Positions 40,694-51,345 of a DNA stretch of 64,000 nucleotides are shown here, in pieces. The notes below the pieces were generated by a model. The model saw only the letters and a list, made by a program, of their open reading frames with translations, was not told where the DNA came from and ran no database searches. The stretch spans positions 266,781 to 330,780 of the forward strand of contig JAHNEJ010003616.1 of the NCBI GenBank assembly GCA_022559845.1. Direction: 5' to 3'. The stretch is from Amorphophallus konjac. Taxonomy: Eukaryota; Streptophyta; Magnoliopsida; Alismatales; Araceae. Positions within the stretch are counted from its first letter, which is position 1; every line of letters starts with the position of its first letter. A program made the position numbers and the translations under genes.

Positions 40694-42745
40694 GACCTTG
40701 TGCATAACTATTCAAAAAGTAAACAAAAGTGTCCTTTTATTTTTTATACAGAAAAAACAACAAAAACAACAAAAGAAAAAAACAACAAAAAAGGAAGAAA
40801 ATTGAAATCAACGCCTGGTGATCATCACACAGTCCAAATTCATTGCATCAACCCTTCATGTTAGATAGGGACCGTCAAAAGGTGGTAAGTATCGGGTCTT
40901 GGTCTGCCAGAAAAGTGGAGATCCCTGTCCGGCCACGTCGGCCTATGTTTATGAGAAGGAAAACAACTTGCACACACTCACATATTTTACATCAAACGGG
41001 TAGCATCACCTACGGTAAGGCCTCACCCGAAGGTCTCCAGAAAAGCAACACTCTTTTGTTCTTCTTCTCTTCGACCAAATGAGACAGCCGGCGCCCTTAA
41101 AACGCTAGGCATCAGAGGACCGAAGCACAAGATCCTTAGGGCAAGAGTAGGATCCATCCCCCTCGAGCCTGGGTCAGAGCACCAGAAGAGGGCAGTGTCC
41201 CCGCAGGCATGAAAAGGGGAACTAAAAAACAAAATGACCAAATTCTTCTCCCCAAAAGGAAAAGAAAAAATGAGAGAAAAATCATGTATGCATGTATATG
41301 CGATAAAGTCACATGAAAAGCCTGGTCGTAACCGTGCCTGACTTTGTCAAATGAAACCCCTCATATTCAAAAATCAAATCAAAGCTTTCCACAGAAGGGG
41401 CATTTAATGTCATAATGCTCGGGGCATGGTCCAAAATTGCCCAAAAGGGGAAAGTCGAGTAGGTCCTCAACTAGCTCGCCGGGTTAACGGCTTTGCCAGG
41501 TCCTCTTAGGAGGTTTACCCCCCCCCCCTACCTTCTTCCTTCTCCCTTCAAAAGATGAAAGCTTGATGGAGGTCCTGAAGGGTGAACCCTATCTAGGTTG
41601 CGACCTTATTTTAGCAAAATACATATATGGTTGTCCACTTCGAAAGACGGAAGCCATTGCTGCGAAGGGGTCTCTGTGTTTCTAGCTGGTCAAGACCCCT
41701 ATTTACCACCCTTAACGCTTCCTTATGTTACCTCGGGCTTAGGTCAATGCAAGCGCGTCACCTATAGGTGCGACGGTGTCTGATTCCGGGTCAGCATCGC
41801 GCGGTTGACCGTTAGGGTTCCAAGGTGTTCCATCATATATCATCTAGAGTTGTGAGAAAATAGATCCGGGTCGGGTAAATCATTTGCCTCGAACGCTTTT
41901 TGAGTGTATCCCTGTAGTCGGAAGCAACTGGGAGCCTAAGCGTGGCATGACGGCATTGTCATCAGGATAAGACTTAACCAGCGGGACCGTCATTCGAGGA
42001 GTCTAGAGGGCCAAATCAACCTAGATGTGCGCTCAAGATACCTGGGAGGTAACTTAGAAAATCCTCGTCTCCATATAGGTCAGGTGCCCCATGGGTGGTC
42101 ACCAGGCGTTCACAAAAACAACATAAAAGCACAAAACACAAAAAATCTATATAGTCAAAATCAACAAAAAATTCAAATATATATTCCTAAAAAAATGCGT
42201 AAAATCATAAAAAACAACCAAAAATATGTCTTGCATCCGCATGTGGATATGCATGATCATATTTCCTTTTGTTTGCATTCTGCTTGCTTGCATGTGCATA
42301 TCACGTTTACTCTTCTTCATTCCAATCTTGTTAAATAATATTTAGCCCTCTGACCCTGCATCAAGAAAGGTATTATCTACTATCGGCAGGGGGCTAAAAT
42401 CATACTACACTGATGTTTTCCTTGTTAGTGTGGTTGAAACAGGTGAAAAGGAAGACGGCATCAAAGGCCAAGCCAAGCCAAGTACACTGAAGATCGTTCA
42501 TTTCACTTCCAAAATATGTCCATTACATTCTAGTGATACAACATCCTAGGGGCATACCCCCAGTGTACAAAAGGGGCAGCTGCTACCCAACTGCGTTTCT
42601 CTCTCTCTCTATCTATCTCCTAATCTGCACCGGTGCGAGGTCGACTCCGCCGACTATCCGCCTCATCTCTGTCTCCGCCTCCCATGTCTCACAGTCTCGA
42701 AGGTCGTGAAGCCCTCGAACCTGACGCGGCTGGTTGGACCGCTCC
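40694..42745. other. Spacer between integrase and antisense gene beta; no gene seen
   Basis: An A-rich stretch (40735-40800), a C homopolymer (about 41519-41529), and short pyrimidine repeats (42595-42620). No conserved protein is seen on either strand. It probably holds the 3' untranslated region of antisense gene beta at its right edge. Confidence 0.6.
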
Positions 42746-45565
42746 CTACTCTGCAGAAGATGGCATCACATTCATAAGCTCCTCCATCGTGAAATGCACA
42801 TATCCCAGGGACAGTAGTGACTCGGAAGGAGTCGCGGGCCTAGCTCCCCCTCCTAGGGCGCCTCTGCTCTGGTATCTCCGTAGCACTCGCCGTCTCAGAG
42901 CCTCCAACTGTTCAAGGGCTCGCTGCTCCCGAACTGCCATCGCCATCTCTCGAGCACGTGCCTCAGCTTCTCTTTCCTTCGCCTCAGCTAGGCGACCCTC
43001 AACTCTATCAATAGAACTCATCTCTCCAAGGCGGCGTGTCAGCTTCTCTATACGCGCATCCTGTTCCCGACAAATAGCCAGGGTGGCTGCCAGTTCCTTC
43101 CTCTGCAGAAAAGGAATCATCAGGTAAGGCCAAACAAAGATGTAGAAAGAGAGAGTTGTCTTCAACTTGAGTGTTAGATTCTCACCGTCTCGGCCAGCTC
43201 AGCCTCTTGCTCCTCGGCTCGCTCGATGGCCCCCGCCAGGCGATCCTCCAGCTCCTCTCGGGCGTCCATTCGGGACAGAAGGGCCAGCCTCTCCACCCGC
43301 TCCTGCCCTCACTCGCACATAGGCCAATTCCCCTCGCTGGTAAGACAAGGGGCAAATGGTTAGTCAAATGCAACAAATTCCAAGCTTAATATCAATCAAG
43401 TTATTGCTGGATTACCATCTCTCGGATCTCGTGCCGCAAGTTCACGATCGTCTGGTTAAGGACACCTATCCGATCCTTGAGTATCTTCACAGCCTCAGTC
43501 TCAGTCATCTGCACATCACATCCTCAAGCTCAATTAGCTACTTTGCTTAAATGGAAGCATCACATTTGAAAGCTGAAGAGCAGCTCACCGCTCGGGTGTC
43601 GAGACGAAGTCGTCCAGCATACCGGTCCTGATAATCTGCTAAGTAAGTCTCACTACTCTTCACGGTCCGATCATGCTCCAGTGAGGGTCCTCCCTGTAGC
43701 GCCTCTGCCTCGGCACGGTAGTGGGAGGCCCAGTCCTGATCACTCACCGAAGTCTGGCGACGTCCCCGGTCCGACTCATGCTCGGCTGGAATCGCCACTG
43801 GCGGCTGATGCCACCCCGGCGTCCTCTGCACTAGACAAAGGAAGAGCAGCTCTCTTAGATTCATGTAGAACAGCACTGTATCTTTATGAAACCAAGCTCG
43901 CCCCTCCCTCACCCACGGTTGGGCGGTGAGGTCCTCCATCCCATAGGGAGTCCAAACCACCTGCCAAATAAAAGATTGATTGTTTGGTTAATCTAACTAC
44001 ATATAACAAATGCTAAAACATCACACAACTCTTTTAACCAAAACTCTTACCTGGTGGGGAGGGTATTCATCTAAAGCCGTCCTAAGGTCAGTAAGTCTAG
44101 TGGCCACCAGGCGCCGGTCCCGGACCATCTCCCATCTAGCCATAAGAGGGACTGCCTGTATCAGGGCTCTCGGAATCTTGCTGCGACCTAGTGGGAACCG
44201 AGTGTACCCCCAAATCTAAAAACACAAGAAAACAATTCATCAATCAATCAAATTTAGAATCAACATATGTAGAGGGGTAGACTCGTACCTATAAGACGGG
44301 CGTGAAGCCACCCAGGTTCCCCAAACCTGGGCGTACTGGATCCAAGTGGGTGAAGAGGTGCGCCAGCATCGCTCTCCCCCCACGCGAGCTGGGGTCCCTG
44401 CTCGAGATCCCGTACCAATAGAAGATATTTGAGCTTCACCTTGTTCGAGACAATAGCAAACATCAGCCTCCCAAAGAAGTACAAGAAGAACAACCTCAGC
44501 TCCTGCTACTCACTTCTCCCTTCAGCTTGGAGTCTCTATCTCACTCATCCCAAGTACGCATCCAGATCCTCTAGCGGTCCGCGTGCCATTCTCGCGAGCC
44601 CCATCGCAGCACTAATCATCCCGGGCGGAAGAGTGGTCACTGGTTTCCTAGATCGAGCCAGCTACGGCCCGAGCAGGTCCTATGTCTTCTCTCGATAATC
44701 CTTCAGTTCTTGGCCGAGCACCGGGTTCCCTGCCATTGGCAATCACGTCAAGAAAGCCACATCCTCAAGTGTGGGGATCATATGTCCCCACGGCATCACG
44801 AATGCTCTGCAGCTATCCACCTATCTCTCCCGTACCGCCGTCAGGAAGGTAGCATCAACTGGGAAAGGGCGGATCCTAAAGAATGGGCCGAAACCCATTC
44901 GATCCACCCTCCCGTTGCCCAGAAGGTAGGGCATGGTACCAAGCCCACACCAAGTCCCACGTAACCCGGGCTCTGATCCTCTGTGGACCCTGCACACAAT
45001 AAAAAGAAAACACAAGAGATCCATTAGATCTTCCAAACCATTCCGCTTCCTCCCCTTTTATTCCAAAACCTCACAGCCCTGGAGCAGGGCGACCAAAGGT
45101 CTGGTCGCCCACCTTCCTGGGCAGGCAAAGGCTTGGTCGCCCAAGCCCATCAGTGGGCGGCCAACGCCCTGGCCTCCCAGACCCATGGACGGCCATAACC
45201 CTAGCCGCCCACAGGTTCACCCCCCTCAAACCCATCCTCGAACCTCCATCTCTCCACGTAGAACACATTCATAGCTAGATCTAATGAAAACAAAGTAGGG
45301 GCATGAAACTTACCTTCTCTTGCTTCCCTCCCTTCTCTCGGTCAAGTTCACCATCATCCGAACCTTCGCCTTCTTCATCTTCACCTCAATCACCTTCGGT
45401 CGGCCCTTCGTCGGAGATTGCCTCGCCTTCCCCACTTCCATCCTCTCCACTCTCCTCCAAGTCTGCAGAAGCCATAGCCGGAGAAGAGGAGCTCGTAGTA
45501 GCTTGCTCTTCACTTGAGGAAGGAGGATCGGGCACGATGTCAAGATGAGCCCACCTTCTCCCCAT
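42746..45565 (-). pseudogene. Antisense gene beta (copy 2): multi-exon plant-mobile-domain and coiled-coil protein
   Basis: Exons inferred from GT-AG sites on the minus strand: 45565-45314 (acidic, 84 codons), 44989-44289 (PMD-like: FLTAVRERW, then MIPTLEDVAFLT and LPMAGNPVLGQELKDY), 44215-44051 (55 codons, IWGYTRFPLGRSKIPRAL), 43960-43589 (124 codons, VVWTPYGMEDLTAQPWVREG), 43508-43416 (31 codons), 43336-43186 (~50 codons) and 43102-42746 (119 codons with stop, Arg/Glu/Ala coiled coil ending MNVMPSSAE). Every junction that can be checked is phase 0. The W-x-P-Y...W segment and the T-L-E-D-V-x-x-L-x-x-L-P motif match the plant mobile domain of transposon-linked genes. Stops in exon 1 (GD-stop-GED), exon 2 and at its end (TAG for the Gln before IWGY), and small indels in exons 2 and 6, make it a pseudogene. 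About 700 residues if intact. Confidence 0.7.
45075..45215. repeat. GGGCGACC/GGGCGGCC module inside beta intron 1 (copy 2)
   Basis: Inverted units GGGCGACCAAAGGTCTGGTCGC, GGTCGCCC and GGGCGGCCAAC, matching the edge left at 33325-33365 in copy 1. It lies between exon 1 and exon 2 of beta. Confidence 0.82.
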
Positions 45566-45654
45566 TGCCCAATATAGAGGATCTAAGTGGCTAGAACCTC
45601 ACTCCAGCAAAGAACAACATTCCCTTCAATTTGTCTCCCAAGACGTCCACAACG

Positions 45655-45775
45655 AGGGTCGCCCAAATGAAGAGGGCGGCCACCCCTTTAAAAGCCCCTC
45701 AAAGCAGAGGGCGGCCAAGGTTCTGGCCACCCTGCCTTTAGTGGAGGCGGCTAGAACCTTGGCCGCCCTCCTCCC
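45655..45775. repeat. GGGCGGCC module between beta and alpha (copy 2)
   Basis: Counterpart of 33835-33945: GGGCGGCCACC, GGGCGGCCAAGGTTCTGGCC and TTGGCCGCCC in inverted order. Confidence 0.85.
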
Positions 45776-45968
45776 TGTTCAGCAAAAAAAATACAAAAAA
45801 ATGAAAAAACAACACAAAAAATGATGCAAGTTTACTTTTAAAAATTTCATTCCATCTACTAATTTTCACAACCATCAACCACCCATTGTTAAAAACAAAA
45901 GAAAAATATAAAAATAGTCCACTTATTTTTAACATAACCATAAAGAAAAATGCTGAACAGACTTCAAT

Positions 45969-47404
45969 TCAGGTGCGCCTCCTCATAAAGAACTCATTCG
46001 CGGTCGGCCTGAAGCTTTGAAGGTAGCCCACATAATGCTTAAGGTCATCTTTGTCCTCCTTGATGTCAACTCTAGCTTTCACTACGGCAGCATGACATCT
46101 CCACATCTTCCCGATCCTCTGAAGTTATCGTCGATCCGCGTCAGTTCCCAGAAGGCGTTTTGTAATCAATGCTCCCTTTGAAGTCGCCCATGGGATCCAC
46201 CTGGGTAACCCCACCTGGCGATGGCAGTGGTGTCCCTGGTACAACACCAAGTCCTCGCCCCCACAAGTCATAACTCTTGCTCTGGCGACCCACGCACCCT
46301 GAATTCTTCATGTCGATACATCATTGGCATGAACACAAACTCGTCCTTAGGCAGGAAGTTCAGGTAGTCCCCGCCAGTCATCTGTGGTCTTCAGCAATGT
46401 TGTCTTGCATATCACTTGATCCTCACGACCAAAGATGGCCCTCGTTGGGTAAATGGCGCTCTTCTCGAAGATCCGGGAGGTAGTAGTCACTTCGCTGTCA
46501 AAATTAAAACTCAAGTGGACTTCCATCCACAGCTGCAGAAGGTAGAGACTCCCTATGGCACTGCCACCCAAGCTCATCTGAGTGAGTCCGTAGTACATAT
46601 GAGCCAACACAGCCCGAGAAAGAGAACGTCCTGTCCACAGAAGAGTCAAGGGCCCCACATACTCTCGTCTCAGCACGTCCCCAGACGTAGGGAAGAGTAA
46701 CGCCCCGCCCAAGCATAATGTCACACCACGCATCAGTCGGTCCGCTTCCACTGCCTTGTCCTTCACATGGCCTAAAAGCCAACCTGCCAGGCGGTCGACT
46801 AGGATCCCTTGCTGGTTTGTCATCCGGCCAACCTCGCGCTTATCTCGCACAGTCTCTGCTAGGATCTCATCCCATGGAGGAAGGTCAATCAACCCGCCTA
46901 CCTCCAAGTCGCTCTACTGGAAGATGAAGTCTAGCTCTTCTACCAGCACCAAGGCCTCGAACTCGGGGAAGACAAAAGTGTGTGTATCTGGATGCCACAA
47001 CTCAATCATTGCTGCTAACGATTCCCAGTTCCACCTCATGCTGTGGAAGCGCTTCGCCATGATGACCAGGCGGATCAGATGCCATTGGTGCATGAATACC
47101 CTCATGGCAGGCGTGATTGCCGCCATCAAATCGTGGAGCCAGCCATAACGGCGGGTGTGTCTTGCCCTAGGAAAAGCAGGCACAGGTTGCACCATTTAGA
47201 AAGGAGAAGAGAGAAGAGGAAAAATCCAATCAATAACAAGACATAAATATTGCCAAAAAAGAAGCAAAACAACAACAAACAAATAAAAATAACTTTGCAC
47301 ATAAACCATACCTTGCCCTGCTTCACAAGGTTGCTTAAGTGGCCGGGCACGTCAGAGAGAACACCAAGTTCGTGGCCTTTTGACGGGGTAGAAGAAGACG
47401 CCAT
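45969..47404 (-). pseudogene. Antisense gene alpha (copy 2): two-exon plant-mobile-domain-like protein
   Basis: The layout is the same as 34152-35580. Exon 1 is 47404-47312 (31 codons, MASSSTPSKGHELG), the donor GTATGG, an intron of 125 bp, and exon 2 is 47186-45969, exactly 1218 bp as in copy 1. The acceptor position reads TGCAA where copy 1 has TGTAG, so the splice site is lost. PMD-like residues are kept (ESLAAMIELWHPDTHTFVF, EALVLVEELDFIFQ). A TAG near 46913 replaces a Trp codon. A one-base insertion near 46367 and a one-base loss near 46258 cancel out, leaving total length unchanged. The antisense gene lies between integrase and the 3' LTR of a Tat element, a place where extra ORFs are known in this lineage. 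Confidence 0.73.
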
Positions 47405-48780
47405 GCCTATTTTCTTCCTAGAACTACTCCTCTAGCTTCAACTCTATGTTCAACGACGGAGTAGGACTACCCTGCCCCGTAGTCTTTTGTAGGCTAAGAG
47501 TCCCACCTAGCTCTGGACTCCCACGGATTGGGATAAGAGCAGGAGGGCGGCCAAAACGATGGCCGCCCACCCCTGGCATGGGCGACAACAGATCTAGCCG
47601 CCCAGACCATGAGGTGGCCATCAATTTGGCCGCCCTCATCCCCCTCTTTTGTGAAGCTATGCCAAATTTCTATATATGATTTGTCATGTATGGTTCAATG
47701 GTTTATTCAATGAAATGTGTTTACTGATCTATTGTTATTATCATTGATGAACTTTACTGTCGTGTGCTATTGCAACTGCAGGTCTCCACAGCTATGGGAC
47801 CAGAGGGCGCTAAGGCCCTCATTACCTTGCATTATAGGTAGAATGCCGGAGGCTAATAGCTTTGGGCGTATAAACTCCGAGTTCCTCTCTAAAAAAAACC
47901 ATGAAGGGTTTATACTTCTTAAGCTATTCGATGGCCGCCTGCCGCCTAAGTACGGGATGGCGGACTTTCCGAACTCTCGACTATGCTTAATTACAATGTG
48001 GAACGATGGATCCCCATCAGGATCCGGACCACGTCTATCACCAAGCATAGGATGATAGACTTCTTAAACTCTTGACCGATCGATTCGGAGGCAGGAAAAT
48101 AAATCCTTTGGCTTTTGCATTAGATAGGTTTTTTTACTTTAAACCCAGCTTGCATCATATAGGCCTTTTTCAGCTCCATTTGAAAATGAAAACAAATATA
48201 TATATATATATATGTGCATAAAAAAAATGCATACATTCTCATCCTGGAAGCCATGATGCATAAGCAAGGAAGCCACGTTTATTTGACCGACCCATGGTCC
48301 TTTGGTCCCCCCATCTGATTTTTTGAGTCCCTCGATTTTTACCAAATTTGCACGAATGAGTCCACGTGATTCCACTCCGATTTGACCAGCAGAAAATATG
48401 TTTTATGCGAGGCCGTTTTGAGTATTTTGTGATTCAACAAGTCATTGTATTCCCCTATCCTGATATTTTTACTTACCCTTGTTTTAGGTCTTGTATCTCC
48501 TTGAGCATCAGATGCGATCGTCCCCTCAACTCCCGCATAGCGCCATGCTAGGGGGGCCCCACGCGGCCGCAGATACAAGTACTCTTAGATTAATTGTCCT
48601 TTCTCCTTTTGCCAATGGCTTACTTGATTACTTGATTCTCATACAACCCTGTGTGAAGCTTGTTTTCTGCTCAAGAATTTCCTTGAGCGTGTTGCCCTCA
48701 TTAGGCTTGTTTCTTTTCCGAAACACCCATTTATCAGTCCGCCGGACTCCCTTGCAAAAAGGGCATTCTAGAGGGGTATT
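47405..48780. promoter_or_regulatory. Upstream region of alpha and polypurine tract (copy 2)
   Basis: Homologous to 35581-36935. The TATA-like word of copy 1 is changed here to CCTACAAAAG. A GGGCGGCC module lies at 47542-47635. An AT dinucleotide run is at 48196-48212. The plus-strand polypurine tract (CTAGAGGGGTATT) ends at 48780. No gene is seen. Confidence 0.55.
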
Positions 48781-49000
48781 TGTAGACGCCTAATTTCAGA
48801 CATCCCGCAGATCCCCAATGGACCTTCATGTGAATGACGCTTAGTTATGGTACTTGTTTTACCAATGTTTTGAGTTTTAAAGCCCAGCCCGTAGCCTTAA
48901 AGCTATTGGGCCTCGTCCACTTAAGGGGCCCAAGGAACATTATCTGGGCAGCCAAAAGACTTGTCCGCCCCCAATCCTGGGTGGCCAGGGTGATGGACGC
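48781..49000 (+). repeat. 3' LTR of the Tat element, left portion
   Basis: It starts TGTAGACGCC after the polypurine tract and aligns to 36936 onward. It is interrupted at 49000 by element B and continues at 56033. Confidence 0.85.
48996..49000. other. target site duplication of element B, left copy (GACGC)
   Basis: GACGC before 49001 is repeated at 56033-56037. Joining across the insert restores the Tat LTR sequence seen at 37125-37160. Confidence 0.93.
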
Positions 49001-51345
49001 TGATGTGACACAACCCCTTGGACTTAAATTAGCAAGCAAGAACGACCCGATGATTTCACTCAAGCGGACTCACCCGCGTAGCGTGCACCCGGGTCCGTAG
49101 GTGGACCGGCGATGGGGATGAGGGTCCGGGGTTGGACCTTGGGGTTCCAGGGGTGTGGCTAACTAGGGGAGGACCCCAATGGGACAGGGATGCCCAAATC
49201 ACGGGTGGCCGACATGCCAAGGGCGTGGGATATAAGGTTTCTCTCGCAACTCGCCTGCGGAGGTTACTCACATAATTTGCAATATAGTCTGAGCACTTAC
49301 TCACTGACCAACGGCACTAAGATTTAATACTAAGCAAGAAAAATTAATCCAGCAGAGAAGTGTGGTCAGGAGCTCACCTGATCGGCGTGGAGACGCCGAT
49401 CCCGACCGGAGATGGGGCGAGGGGGGGAAGTGTGGGTTCCTCGCACACTGCGTCGATTAAGCTTCTCCATGTTTAATAGATTACATGAACTACTCCTCAC
49501 GCAGGAGGGGGTACTAGGGGTGGGGAGATTAAGGTTACAATCAAACACTACCTCCACGCAGGGAGGGGCGCTAAGCCGTCCAGGTGGGGTAGGGAGGGTA
49601 GCTAAAGAGGAAGCCGGTTAACCCCTTCGCCGGTTCTGCAAGCTTCTGTGATTGCTTGATAGGTGGTCGTTGTTGACACCGCCACGGGCTCTACCGAACT
49701 TGGAAGTCACCGAAACTAGTGCCAAATCTTCGTTGATTGATCCAGGAGGGCTCTTGAATTTTTGTGGAATTTCCAGACGTCGTTGAAGGCCATGGTAGAT
49801 TCTGGAACTGGACCGCTTCGTTCTGGCCCGGATTGGTTTCAGAGCACTACAGCAAGAAGATAAAGTCGCCACGAACACTCCCGAAGTCCGAACGACGCGA
49901 GAAAAAAGCGAATGTGGACGTGGCTGAGTCCTCTTCGAGCAGCAACCAGGAAGGTCACCAGGGGAGGTCGGAGCAGAGAGAAGGAGCCCGTAGAGTGGAG
50001 GGGGTCTCTGCTGGCTCTGACTGGACTAACCTGCGCACCCGGGGGAGATTAAATAGAACGAAGAGCTCCAAACTCCGAACAATGCTCCGCTTGCTGTGTT
50101 GGACAGAGGACTGGTATAGGTTCATCCCGGTCAAACAGAGCACCAAGGGGAGTCGGGATGTGGTGGCAGTAGCTTCTTCACTGTGGTTCTGATCTCCACT
50201 CAGATGCCAGATGCGCGATCTGACGATAACGATTCTCCAGGATAGTCCCGAACTCGGATTGTGGCGGGATCACCTCGCCTATGCAGCTGACGTGAAGACC
50301 TTTCCAGCAATATAAGGTGTGTCTTCAGGAACTTGGAGATGAGGATGGGGAAGGCTCTGGACGCACGGATCTTCAGCTCCTGGTGACCTGAAAATAGAAT
50401 GAAGGAGTAGAGTGTGTGTGGGGGTGGGAGAGGGGAAGAAACTTGCAAGGGGTGGCTGTTGGTGGCTGTGGGAAGGGGAATGGTGGGTGTGGGGGTAGAT
50501 GGTGGTGAGTGGAAAGCAAGGGAGGGGCGGTTCAGGGCTTGGAAGTGCTGGCAATGGGGGGGCTGATGGTGGTCGATCAAGGGAAGAGAGGAGAGGGAGG
50601 GGGTGGAGGGGTGTGCAACCAACAAAGGGAGGGAGATTCAAATCTCCCTTGGGAGGTGGAGAGTTGCTTTGGGAAGAGGGAGAGTTGCTTGGGGAAGAGG
50701 AGAGGGTGCTTGGGAATAGGAAAGGTTGCCTTGGAATGGGAAAGGGTGCTTGGGGCTTTGTGAGAGTAATGGTAGAATTGAAGGGATTTTGGGAAGGTGA
50801 AAGGTTGGGCTGATGTGGAGGGCTGAGGTGGCAAGGGGGGGAAGAGAGAGAGGGGTGTGAATTAGAGAGAGAGGGGAGAGGAGAGAGAGAGGGGTTCGCC
50901 CCCTAGAGAGAGAGGGAGAGGGGAGAGAGAGAGAGAGTATCACACCCTAGGAGAAGAAATCACACAATTTTGTGGAAACTCAAATTCAAAATCTCATTCC
51001 ATTGTTCTCAAGTGGGGGAATGTGGTCCTATTTATAGGAATCCCATATTTAAACATAAGTCCCTGACTTTTGGACTAATAACAAGAAACCAAGGGAAGGG
51101 GGGGCGCCCATGGGCCTAGCCCATTGAATTGGGCCCATTAGCCTACATAATTGACCCTATGACTCAAGACGTAGGTAAATGATCTTTATACCTAGGTACT
51201 GGACTCAAATAAAAGGAAAATTACATGATAAGAAAATGAAAAATACATCATATGACTTGAAATAAAATGGCGAACAAGATGTAGCACTGCTGGTGATCAC
51301 CAGGAACCTCAAAAAAATGTGCAATGGTCGGAGATGTACCCATCA
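49001..51345 (-). repeat. 3' LTR of element B (left, 2345 bp)
   Basis: Aligns to 53710-56032. It has GA tracts at 50848-50940 and a TATA-like minus-strand CCTATAAATAGG at 51027-51038. Confidence 0.93.
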
